NCBI RefSeq assembly: GCF_001904745.1 | Contig: NZ_MRCD01000003.1 | Location: forward strand, 174,134 to 238,133 | Length of the DNA stretch: 64,000 bases | Source of the DNA: Calothrix sp. HK-06 | Lineage (GTDB): Bacteria > Cyanobacteriota > Cyanobacteriia > Cyanobacteriales > Nostocaceae | Direction of reading: 5' to 3' | Part shown: in pieces, positions 54,063 through 61,920 of the stretch | How the letters are laid out: each line of letters opens with the position of its first letter | Position numbering within the stretch: the first letter of the stretch is position 1 | Notes under the pieces: model-generated | The model's database searches: none | What the model saw: the letters and a program-made list of their open reading frames with translations, nothing else | What the model was told of the DNA's origin: nothing | Position numbers and translations under genes: made by a program

Positions 54063-54617
54063 ATGTCAAATATACCTTCATTGGGATACGATAACACAAA
54101 TAAAGGTGGCGCCCCCTTAAACGGTTACGCTCAAATAAATGGGCAATTGATGAGCAATGGGCAAATGAAGTTCTCACCATTCCCATACAATTCCATCAAC
54201 GACAGGATAATTAAGTTCCTGGGCATGGAGAATATTTCCTTACCTAGTACATTTGAGTTCGTGCCGTATCAACCAGAAGTGAGAAAAGGTGTTTCAATAC
54301 ACACAATTTTTAGTTTGGTAGATCAAGACCCACAAGGGCCCGATGCAGCAATTCTTAAATATGAGCCTGGTGCGTTTGTTGCCTTGCATGAACATATCGG
54401 GTATGAAATGGTTTTAGTGTTAACCGGGGATTATATCGAGAATGGTGTCACGTTTGAGCCTGGGTCATTAATACTTCGCTCACCAGGTACATTTCATACA
54501 ATGGCTTCTATCAATGGCTGCACTATTTTAGCGACACGTTATATCAAAGTCAAGCAGCGCCCTGATCTGTGGAACGAGTTTGCTGTACAGCATGATCAGG
54601 TGCCGATTTCTGAATAG
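54063..54617 (+). CDS. ChrR-like cupin protein
   Basis: 184 residues from ATG 54063 (GGAG ten bases upstream). The single cupin barrel is shown by YEPGAFVALHEHIGYEMVLV, LTGDYIENGVTFEPGSLILR and SPGTFHTMASINGC, which supply His/Glu metal ligands (HEH...E; H). Related to the C-terminal cupin of anti-sigma factor ChrR, but without its zinc anti-sigma domain. It may be a metal-dependent dioxygenase/isomerase or binding protein in the same pathway. Confidence 0.82.
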   Translation: MSNIPSLGYDNTNKGGAPLNGYAQINGQLMSNGQMKFSPFPYNSINDRIIKFLGMENISLPSTFEFVPYQPEVRKGVSIHTIFSLVDQDPQGPDAAILKYEPGAFVALHEHIGYEMVLVLTGDYIENGVTFEPGSLILRSPGTFHTMASINGCTILATRYIKVKQRPDLWNEFAVQHDQVPISE

Positions 54618-54638
54618 TTTGTAATATTCTTCTAACCT

Positions 54639-56294
54639 ATGCATTTTCATATACCTTTAAGCCCAACCACTTTTTTAGAGCGCAGCGGTCGGGCATTTCC
54701 TAACCGAAGCGCAATCGTTTACCCTGATGGAACAGTAACTTATAAAGAGCTATTGCACCGCTCTCGCTGTTTGGCACTTCTGCTGAAGCGACTGAATGTG
54801 GGGTATGGAGATCGGGTTGCTCTCCTGACTTTGAACAATAGACAGGCTATCGAAGCCCACTTCAGCATTCCAGCCATCGGCGCCGTAATCGTCACGCTCA
54901 ACCCTTGGCTTCAGGCGCAAGACGTTCTATCCCTACTGGACTATTGCAAAGCCAAAGTTTTGATTGTCGATGCTTGCAGTAGCGAGAAAATACAAATTGA
55001 CGATTTTGTTGCCCTTTCTCACTTGCAACAAGTTATTGTTATCGATGGCATCGCCAACTCAATCGATTCTCGATTCCTCGATTATGAAACAGAGATAGCG
55101 GGTGAAAATGGAGATTTTAGACTGGATACAACTGTTGTAAACGAACTCTCACCCCTTGCTATCAACTTTACTTCCGGTACCACTGGTCGTCCAAAAGGGG
55201 TAATGTGCAATCACCGAGGCACCTACTTGAATGCACTGGGGCAAGCGTTGATGATTGGACTGAACCGAGCCTCGAAGTATCTGTGGCTGCTCCCCATGTT
55301 TCATGTTAATGGGTGGGGACATATCTGGGCTTCGGTCGCCGTGGGAGCGACGCAAGTCCTCCTGCCAAATCACCAAATTCAAGATGGCTGTGCAGGTCAT
55401 ATCCAGACCCTCTCTCAGTACCAAATTACTCACTTATGTGGCGCCCCCCGCCTTGTGCGCGAGCTAGTGTCAGCCTCTGGAAATAAGGAAGTGTTTCGCG
55501 GGCTGACGATTACTACGGGAGGAGCGGCGCCTGCTCCCACCCTAATCGAACGATTAGATGAGATGGGGGTTAACTTCATCCACCAATATGGATTGAATGA
55601 AACCTATGGTCCCTACGTTGTATGTGAGGAGCAAGAAGAATGGCTTGCATTGCCCTCTCTTGACCGTGCTAAAAAGCGTGCGCGTCAAGGGGTGGCAACC
55701 ATCCATGCTGGAACGGGGTTACGGGTGGTCGATACCTTAAGGCAAGACGTTCCTTGGGATGGTCGTACCTTGGGGGAAGTAATAGTGGCAGGTAATACAG
55801 TAGCTTCGGGCTACTACAACAATCCTGAAGCTACCGAAAAAGCGTTTCGAGATGGGTGGTTTCACACTGGCGATATGGCAATTATTCATCCAGATGGCTA
55901 TTTGGAGATTCGAGACCGTTTGAAAGATTTAATCTACGTAGAAACCGATTACGGTTGGGAGAACATTTCCTCAATAGAGATTGAGAATGTGCTATGCCGA
56001 TATGACCAGGTGCGAGATGCTGCGGTCATTGGTATTTCACCAGAAGAGCTAGGAGAAAACCGCACCCTGCTGGCGGCTTTCGTCGAGACAGAGGACAAAG
56101 CCCTTACAGAAGAGGATTTGCGCCATTTTTGTGAATCGAAACTTGCTTGTTACAAGCAACCCCAAGTGTTTTTCTTCACCGACTTGCCCAAGACGGTGAC
56201 AGGCAAAGTTCGCAAGGACTTGTTAATAGAGTTGGCGCATAAGCACTGCAAAGTGTTAAACAAACCAGTCTTTACAAAACAACTAACGAGTTGA
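54639..56294 (+). CDS. AMP-dependent acyl-CoA/acyl-acid ligase
   Basis: 551 residues of the ANL superfamily. P-loop NFTSGTTGRPKGVMCNH, A4/A5 region YGLNETYGPYV, WFHTGDMAIIHPDGYLEI and the C-terminal lysine motif LPKTVTGKVRKD are present. Similar to medium/long-chain fatty-acid CoA ligases of the AlkK type. No carrier-protein domain is fused. It begins 21 bp after the cupin gene. It probably activates the carboxylic acid used or made by this gene set. Confidence 0.92.
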   Translation: MHFHIPLSPTTFLERSGRAFPNRSAIVYPDGTVTYKELLHRSRCLALLLKRLNVGYGDRVALLTLNNRQAIEAHFSIPAIGAVIVTLNPWLQAQDVLSLLDYCKAKVLIVDACSSEKIQIDDFVALSHLQQVIVIDGIANSIDSRFLDYETEIAGENGDFRLDTTVVNELSPLAINFTSGTTGRPKGVMCNHRGTYLNALGQALMIGLNRASKYLWLLPMFHVNGWGHIWASVAVGATQVLLPNHQIQDGCAGHIQTLSQYQITHLCGAPRLVRELVSASGNKEVFRGLTITTGGAAPAPTLIERLDEMGVNFIHQYGLNETYGPYVVCEEQEEWLALPSLDRAKKRARQGVATIHAGTGLRVVDTLRQDVPWDGRTLGEVIVAGNTVASGYYNNPEATEKAFRDGWFHTGDMAIIHPDGYLEIRDRLKDLIYVETDYGWENISSIEIENVLCRYDQVRDAAVIGISPEELGENRTLLAAFVETEDKALTEEDLRHFCESKLACYKQPQVFFFTDLPKTVTGKVRKDLLIELAHKHCKVLNKPVFTKQLTS

Positions 56295-56305
56295 GGTGAA
56301 TATAC

Positions 56306-56947
56306 ATGGTTAAGCAATCAAACAGCAATGTAGGTAGCATCTTTAAAAAGCTAAAAGGGGATAATGCTAAGTTATCTCCGAAACATTCGCTTACAGCAAT
56401 AATACTAGCTTGGTTAGGAGGATTTCTGGCAATCAGTGCGGTTGCAATTCTTTCCAATATATTTTCTGTAGCATTTGTACTCGGCTCTTTTGGAGCGTCC
56501 TGCGTTTTGGTCTTTGGGTTTCCAAATGTACCCTTTTCACAACTGAGAAATGTGCTTTGCGGTCATTTTTTGAGTTCCTTTATTGGTTTGGTATGTTTGA
56601 CGCTTTTTGGAGCAACGTGGTGGTCAGTTGCTATAGCTGTTGCTACTGCCATTTCTGTCATGATGCTTACCCGAACAACTCATCCACCAGCAGGCTCCAA
56701 TCCAGTCATTATTTACTTGACAAAACCAACATGGAGTTTTCTGCTGTTTCCTACTGTTTCTGGGGCAATTGTTTTAATCTTTGTTGCACTTCTCTATAAT
56801 AATTTTACTCGCGAGAAAAGAATTCCAGTAAAAGCCCCTCCTCAAATTCCAATTCGCATTAATTGTACAAATTGTAATTATAATAATCCAGCTAGTTTCA
56901 ACTTCTGTACTAGGTGCGGAACTAGATTAACTAAACAGCATACTTAA
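56306..56947 (+). CDS. HPP family membrane protein with C-terminal zinc ribbon
   Basis: 213 residues. Four membrane helices (~30-160) with the family motif THPPAGSNPVI between them; the family is linked to nitrite/small-molecule transport in cyanobacteria and chloroplasts. The C-terminal ~40 residues form a zinc ribbon (CTNCNYNNPASFNFCTRCG) not usual for HPP proteins. It is 11 bp after the ligase and likely ends the operon. The following ~250 bp hold dispersed repeats only. Confidence 0.85.
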   Translation: MVKQSNSNVGSIFKKLKGDNAKLSPKHSLTAIILAWLGGFLAISAVAILSNIFSVAFVLGSFGASCVLVFGFPNVPFSQLRNVLCGHFLSSFIGLVCLTLFGATWWSVAIAVATAISVMMLTRTTHPPAGSNPVIIYLTKPTWSFLLFPTVSGAIVLIFVALLYNNFTREKRIPVKAPPQIPIRINCTNCNYNNPASFNFCTRCGTRLTKQHT

Positions 56948-57199
56948 TCAGCATTAGATTAAATAATACCCGGCTCATATCTTGCTGCTCGTTCTTTATC
57001 ACAATAGCACCTACGAAGTTAAATTTATAGCTATAATGCCTTTACGTACTTACGATATTGTTACAATTTTAGTCGCTGTCAAAGTTAGTAAGATTTATGT
57101 TGGGTTCTGCTGTCGCTACCCTGCGGGAGAACTATCCTACGGGAAAAGCTTCGCTTTACATTTACGCTTACACCCAACCTACCACTATTTCCGTAAATA

Positions 57200-58804
57200 T
57201 CAACTTAGTTCTGCTACTAGTTGGTTTTCTAGTAGTGTTTCGTTTGTTAATAAATCCTCTACGGTAATTCGTAAAAAACGCTGTTTATCTACTTGAAAGT
57301 ATATTTTTATTCTGTCACTTCCGGGAAAACCTGGAGGTGTGAGGTTTGCGATTGTTCTAGCGCCTTCTGTATCATTAAGGGGTTTAACGCTAGTTGCACC
57401 GCTATCAAGGCGCCTAGTTATTAATCTATCACCATCAAAAAATACTTCGGTACCACCTGTTTCGGCGCCGAGTTCACCCATAATTAATTCTATGCTGGGT
57501 TGATTTTCCAACGAGGCGCCTAATAATAATTCTATAGGTTGACTCGTTGGGTAAGGTTGTCCAGATTTGACGATGGGGTGCCAACTGTGACGACTGTTAC
57601 GTTTATCCCAATAGCGAATACCGTAGCTGTGATATAAAAAATCTTTAATTTCTATACCTTGCGTTAATTGTAAGGCGCCTTGGGCAATTGCTTCAAACGG
57701 ACGCTCGCTGCGAATTTTACTTGGATCAAAATAATTTTTTATCCATGTTTGCACTGCTGGTAGCTGCGATGTTCCACCTACCAATAACACCGAGTTAATA
57801 TCTGTAACTTCAATCCCCTGGCGCCGTGCTTGTTGGAGTAAACTTGTCATCGAGCCATCGAGACGTTCAAAAAATCCGTGTTCTCTAAGAATATTCTCGA
57901 ATGTCTCGCGGTTTAAATCGAGTTCGTAGGTTTCAAACGTTTGGTCATTAAAATATACTTCGCTTGCACTAGTTTGCGTCGAAAGCTGAATTTTGACTTT
58001 TTCTGCCAAACGGGTAGTTAAGGGACTTGCAACTAAACCTGTGTTTTTAACGAAATAATCTACTACCCAGTTATCAATATCAGTACCACCTAAGTTTTGC
58101 CCAGCTTTTGCTAGTACACGCGCAGTTTTGACTTTCTGCTTAGAGTCCTCAGCCAAAGACTTATTACCAAACTTTAATAAAAATCCCAACGGTTTACTAT
58201 TGGATTGCTGCGCGCTTTTATCTAACCGTACCAATGATAAATCAAGCGTACCACCACCAAAGTCGATAACTAATAATATATCTTGGTCGGCAATTCCATA
58301 ACCTAGTGCTGCTGCGGTCGGTTCATCCAACATCCGCACTTCTTGCACTGCTAAATCTTGACAAACGCTTCCTAACCAGTGACGGTATGCTTCAAAGCTA
58401 TCGACGGGTACCGTTAATACTAATGAATTAGCAACTTCAGGTTGTGCTGCACTCAACTGTGTGATGATTGAAGTTAAAAACCATTTCCCTACCTGCTCAA
58501 ACGTGACATTTTGTCCATCAACTTCAGGCATAAATCCTTGAATATTGGCGCCAATACCACGCTTGAAACTGCGAAAAAATCTGGGTTCGTTCGATAAGTC
58601 TAAACCTTTATCACGTACTTGTTGCCCAATCAATACCTGACTTTTGGCAGCATCCTCTACATATACCAAACTGGGGATGAGCGGTGGGTTCAAGCTTTGC
58701 TGAATCGATAAACCTGGTATACTAAGGGTCTCCGGTTGCTGCGTCACAGGATTCCAGCGCGCGATGACGGTATTACTGGTGCCAAAATCGATTGCTATTG
58801 TCAT
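57200..58804 (-). CDS. Hsp70-like (DnaK-family) protein
   Basis: 534 residues. Actin-fold ATPase signatures: TIAIDFGTSNTVIARWN (phosphate 1), LDEPTAAALGYGI, VIDFGGGTLDLSLVR (phosphate 2) and LLVGGTSQLPAVQ (adenosine). The C-terminal ~140 residues are a short beta-rich region, without the lid helix and EEVD-type tail of DnaK. Such short Hsp70 relatives are common in cyanobacteria with unknown clients. Five GGCGCC sites occur within the gene. Confidence 0.92.
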   Translation of the reverse strand: MTIAIDFGTSNTVIARWNPVTQQPETLSIPGLSIQQSLNPPLIPSLVYVEDAAKSQVLIGQQVRDKGLDLSNEPRFFRSFKRGIGANIQGFMPEVDGQNVTFEQVGKWFLTSIITQLSAAQPEVANSLVLTVPVDSFEAYRHWLGSVCQDLAVQEVRMLDEPTAAALGYGIADQDILLVIDFGGGTLDLSLVRLDKSAQQSNSKPLGFLLKFGNKSLAEDSKQKVKTARVLAKAGQNLGGTDIDNWVVDYFVKNTGLVASPLTTRLAEKVKIQLSTQTSASEVYFNDQTFETYELDLNRETFENILREHGFFERLDGSMTSLLQQARRQGIEVTDINSVLLVGGTSQLPAVQTWIKNYFDPSKIRSERPFEAIAQGALQLTQGIEIKDFLYHSYGIRYWDKRNSRHSWHPIVKSGQPYPTSQPIELLLGASLENQPSIELIMGELGAETGGTEVFFDGDRLITRRLDSGATSVKPLNDTEGARTIANLTPPGFPGSDRIKIYFQVDKQRFLRITVEDLLTNETLLENQLVAELS

Positions 58805-58934
58805 TGGTTCTCAACAAGCACTAATTAACTAGGTAACAATCCCACTATTTGTCATTTTACATCACATCTTAAAACAAACCTGTTTTCCTGACATGTATTA
58901 GACCCAAAGTTTATAGGGAACGATAAGGAGTATG

Positions 58935-59201
58935 TTACTCAGAATAGTGAAATCGACAAGCAATAATCGTAAGATACTCATCATCCACTGCATAAACTAA
59001 CCGATTCGTATCATCAATTCGCCGCGACCAAAAACCAGCCAGATTCTCGAGTAGTGCTTCTGGTTTCCCTATTCCCTCAAACGGTAGTCTCATGGTTGCC
59101 TCAATCAGTTTGTTAATTCGTTTTAAAGTCTTCTTGTCCTGTCCTTGCCAATATAAATAATCTTGCCAAGCCGCCGAAGTCCACGCTAACTTTCTACTCA
59201 T
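58935..59201 (-). CDS. yoeB: YoeB-type mRNA interferase toxin
   Basis: 88 residues. RLPFEGIGKPEALLENLAGF then WSRRIDDTNRLVYAVDD and IIACRFHYSE at the end, matching E. coli YoeB in length and in the catalytic residues Glu (E of KPEAL), Arg (SRRI) and the terminal His-Tyr. YoeB cleaves mRNA on the ribosome. The gene overlaps its antitoxin by 8 bp. Confidence 0.95.
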   Translation of the reverse strand: MSRKLAWTSAAWQDYLYWQGQDKKTLKRINKLIEATMRLPFEGIGKPEALLENLAGFWSRRIDDTNRLVYAVDDEYLTIIACRFHYSE

Positions 59202-59457
59202 CCAACAAATTTCGCTCTACTACTTTTCCCTGCTTGAACTGAGCAATAGAACGCTCTAAATGGGCAGCATTAGCCGGAGATTTAAGTAAATGTACAGTCT
59301 CTAACAAACTATTAAATACATCTAGAGACATCACGACAGTATCCGCTGCATCTCTTCTTGTGATGATCGTGTAGTCGGCATCTTCCACCACTCGGTCTAA
59401 AACATCCTTGAGGTTATTTCTCGCTTCGCTAAAAGACACAACTTTCATCTGTTTCAT
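59194..59457 (-). CDS. yefM: YefM-type antitoxin
   Basis: 87 residues from ATG 59457 (MKQMKVVSFSEARNNLKDVL), or 84 from the Met at 59448. The Phd/YefM fold N-domain (SFSEARNNLKDVLDRV, DADYTIITRRDAADTVVMS) binds DNA and the C-terminal ~30 residues wrap YoeB. A longer upstream extension is open but crosses the operator palindrome and has no family similarity, so it was rejected. Neither start has a Shine-Dalgarno, so leaderless or weak initiation is possible. Confidence 0.93.
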   Translation of the reverse strand: MKQMKVVSFSEARNNLKDVLDRVVEDADYTIITRRDAADTVVMSLDVFNSLLETVHLLKSPANAAHLERSIAQFKQGKVVERNLLDE

Positions 59458-59481
59458 ACTTGTACAGGTTATTGTACAAGT
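59458..59481. promoter_or_regulatory. YefM operator palindrome
   Basis: ACTTGTACA, six bases, TGTACAAGT: a perfect 9-bp inverted repeat ending at the base before the proposed yefM ATG. E. coli YefM recognises palindromes with a TGTACA core, and this site has two such hexamers. Autoregulation by YefM-YoeB is therefore expected here. Confidence 0.85.
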
Positions 59482-59661
59482 ATAACAGCCGCAAATATAT
59501 TTAGCAATCGCTTCGACTAGTTGCGCGCTCTTTCCAGCACTTTGCTGCAAGTGGGTTTCATAACTTTGATTCTTGGCGCCTATCAATATATTGATTTACA
59601 TGAGTACCATTGGGCGCCGCTATAATGCTGTTGTAATATTTACCCAACAGCCATTATAACA

Positions 59662-59850
59662 TTGAGTATGAAGCAAAGAGTAATGGGCGCCAGCTTCAGC
59701 CCGGATGGCAAAATACTGGCAACGGTTAGTCTTGACAAGACGGTGAAACTGTCAAATCCCGCCACTCTTAAAGGAATTAAAACCCTTACCGGACATACAG
59801 ACTCAGTTAGGGGCATCAGTTACCTGCATTTTTTATATGAAAAATCTTGA
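59662..59850 (+). pseudogene. WD40-repeat protein fragment
   Basis: VMGASFSPDGKILATVSLDK then TVKLSNPATLKGIKTLTGHT and DSVRGISY is one and a half WD40 blades, as in cyanobacterial WD-repeat effectors; the reading then ends in unrelated sequence. No upstream domain or start region is present. A remnant of a large repeat protein. Confidence 0.75.
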
Positions 59851-59919
59851 CTATGATGTATGAGATCAGACCGAGTACTGACTAAAATTAGTACAGTTTA
59901 TGGTTAGTTATGCAAAAAA

Positions 59920-60462
59920 TCAAACAATCACCAAACATTCGCTTTGAACTTTAGTAAGCATATCTTGAAATGCTTTTGTATAACTTCCTTGTTCATCTAC
60001 GACTCTGCGAAGTGTATATTCGCCAACACGGACAGTTCCACCAAGCCAAAGGTTTTTTCGCTGCCATGTATCTCCGTTGCTGTTTGCATCTTGGTACATT
60101 GTGGCATCTATGAGCCATTTTGGTATTGGTATGTCAAACCATAGGGGTGTGATTTGCGCGCGTTGTAATGTGTTATCTTCAAATTTAATTTTATAGGTAA
60201 ATCGAGATATTTGGGCGCCAATAAGTAATATCCATCCAGGAATTGATTGATGAAATGTCCATTGGAGCGGAGCAGAGACGGGCAAAAATAAAACTAGGTT
60301 CTTTTCGTCCCATTCTAGGTTGTGCATGGTAATGCAATGGTCTGGAAGGGGGTTGCCGTCCATAAAGAATACACCTTTTAGAACGGGAGGTAAATCAGTT
60401 GGTTTAACTGGAACCATCCAGGTTGCAATATCTGTGAGTTTTCGTGTTTCGATTGTTGTCAT
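59920..60462 (-). CDS. unknown protein linked to the lipoxygenase/P450 genes
   Basis: 180 residues, soluble, no signal peptide. I do not recognise the family. Features: PVLKGVFFMDGNPLPDHCIT near residue 27, a Trp-rich middle (PLQWTFHQSIPGWILLIGA) and GGTVRVGEYTLRRVVDEQG near the end, suggesting a beta-rich lipid- or ligand-binding fold. It is 89 bp downstream of the P450 gene on the same strand, with the inverted repeat at 60485 between them. Confidence 0.7.
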   Translation of the reverse strand: MTTIETRKLTDIATWMVPVKPTDLPPVLKGVFFMDGNPLPDHCITMHNLEWDEKNLVLFLPVSAPLQWTFHQSIPGWILLIGAQISRFTYKIKFEDNTLQRAQITPLWFDIPIPKWLIDATMYQDANSNGDTWQRKNLWLGGTVRVGEYTLRRVVDEQGSYTKAFQDMLTKVQSECLVIV

Positions 60463-60484
60463 TATTTCAAATATATAAGAGGTA

Positions 60485-60548
60485 GGGGGGCGGGTTTAGA
60501 TGAATTTTTCGTTGTTAACTAGGATGTGACTTAACCCGCCCGTACAGG
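60485..60548. repeat. dispersed inverted repeat GGGGCGGGTT ... AACCCGCCC (copy 2)
   Basis: GGGGCGGGTTTAGAT and TTAACCCGCCCGTACA flank a ~33-bp variable middle, as in copy 1 at 7849. It lies between the P450 stop and the unknown gene, where its hairpin could affect read-through. Confidence 0.72.
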
Positions 60549-60550
60549 TA

Positions 60551-61912
60551 TTATTCGCGTTGTTGGGTAAAACCTTGTAAAATTAAGTTATTTGGGGTAA
60601 CAGCGGTGACTTTTTCAAAATCCCATTTGACTTCTGTAAACGATTCCCATTGGTATTTTTTGAACAGATATAAACAGAACATCTTGATTATACCAACCGA
60701 CAAAGACCTACCGGGGCACGCGCGTTCGTGTTCCTTACCGTTCCAAGATAAAATATCTGAAAAGTCGCGCTCTATGTTGAAGCTATCTGGATTTTCGTAT
60801 TTTTTCGGGTCGCGATTTGCTGTGAAAATTGAGCCAAGTAATCGTGTCCCTTTTTGAAATGGGCATTTTTGACTACCAATTGTAACTTCACCGGGTTGTT
60901 TTGCTAGCTGACTAACAAATCTTACTGGTGGATAGAAGCGCGCGGTTTCTAGAATAACTTTATCGACAGTTTCTAATTGTTCTAGTGCGTGTCCGGATGG
61001 TGTTTGCTCTCCATTCCAAACAGCGTTAACTTCTGATATTACATTATTTCTTAGGGTCTTATCTAAACATAAAACCCCTATTACAGACCCTAGTAGTGCG
61101 CTTGTTCCTGCTGTTCCGGCTATATGAATTGTATCAAAAAGGCTGTTGGCTATTTGGTGTTCGTTTAATTGGTATTCGGCGCCTGTTTCAAGATAAGCTT
61201 TCCATTTAGGAGATTGTTTGTATTTCTCTATTAAGCGCTTACGATGTTGGATAATTGGTCTAGTTTTAAAAGCAAGGAGTGTTTTACTAATAAAATTGGG
61301 CAAAGATGAAAGGGGCAATCCTTTGACGTACCCTGCTGATGCGATAGTTTCTTCTTTTGATAATGATATATCAAAAACAAGTTTATGCAGAATCCAAACC
61401 ATCATTCTGGGCAAATCTTCTCCAACATGCAATTTACCTTCGGATGCTGCTTCCGTCAAAACTTTATTGACTAACTCTCCTAATGCATCTGCTTTTTCAA
61501 TTGGGTTTGGTAAGGCTTGTAATATTACAGCACGACTTCCTGTATGTTCCAAACCGTTCATTCCCAAGGTTAGCGGATTACCGAGCATGTAACTAGGAGC
61601 TAATATTCTAATAATGCCTAAATCATTTCCTCGCCATTGAGGTTCTGTTTGCATTAATTCTTTTACGTCAGCATAAGAAGCGTGCATTATTGCTTGGTCT
61701 ACTGCGTAAAATTTATCACCAATGTTTTGCTTGCGGACGTTGAGAACATCTGTCCATGCTTTAAGAATAAGTAAGCCATCTGTATAATAAACCCATAAGC
61801 GTAGAAGCCTACCAATAGGGCTATTATAACCAACTTTGGCGATAATACGTGAAAGCCAAAGTTGACGGTCGTGTGCTTTAAGTATTTTTTTTGGTTCCAT
61901 AATATTTACCAA
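60551..61912 (-). CDS. cytochrome P450 paired with lipoxygenase
   Basis: 453 residues. K-helix ETARFYPP (ExxR), heme loop HERACPGRSLSVGI with the Cys ligand, and an I-helix IHIAGTAGTSALLG. The I-helix lacks the usual acid-Thr pair (A/G-G-x-D/E-T) used for O2 activation, as is also true of CYP74-type enzymes (allene oxide synthase, hydroperoxide lyase), which rearrange fatty-acid hydroperoxides without O2 or reductase. It starts 8 bp after the lipoxygenase stop, so co-translation is likely. CYP74-like activity is an inference from context and I-helix. Confidence 0.85.
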   Translation of the reverse strand: MVNIMEPKKILKAHDRQLWLSRIIAKVGYNSPIGRLLRLWVYYTDGLLILKAWTDVLNVRKQNIGDKFYAVDQAIMHASYADVKELMQTEPQWRGNDLGIIRILAPSYMLGNPLTLGMNGLEHTGSRAVILQALPNPIEKADALGELVNKVLTEAASEGKLHVGEDLPRMMVWILHKLVFDISLSKEETIASAGYVKGLPLSSLPNFISKTLLAFKTRPIIQHRKRLIEKYKQSPKWKAYLETGAEYQLNEHQIANSLFDTIHIAGTAGTSALLGSVIGVLCLDKTLRNNVISEVNAVWNGEQTPSGHALEQLETVDKVILETARFYPPVRFVSQLAKQPGEVTIGSQKCPFQKGTRLLGSIFTANRDPKKYENPDSFNIERDFSDILSWNGKEHERACPGRSLSVGIIKMFCLYLFKKYQWESFTEVKWDFEKVTAVTPNNLILQGFTQQRE

Positions 61913-61920
61913 GTGTAAAT

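Noticed and set aside
59458..59586. 43-residue N-terminal extension of YefM
   Set aside because: It reads through the operator palindrome and is not part of the family.
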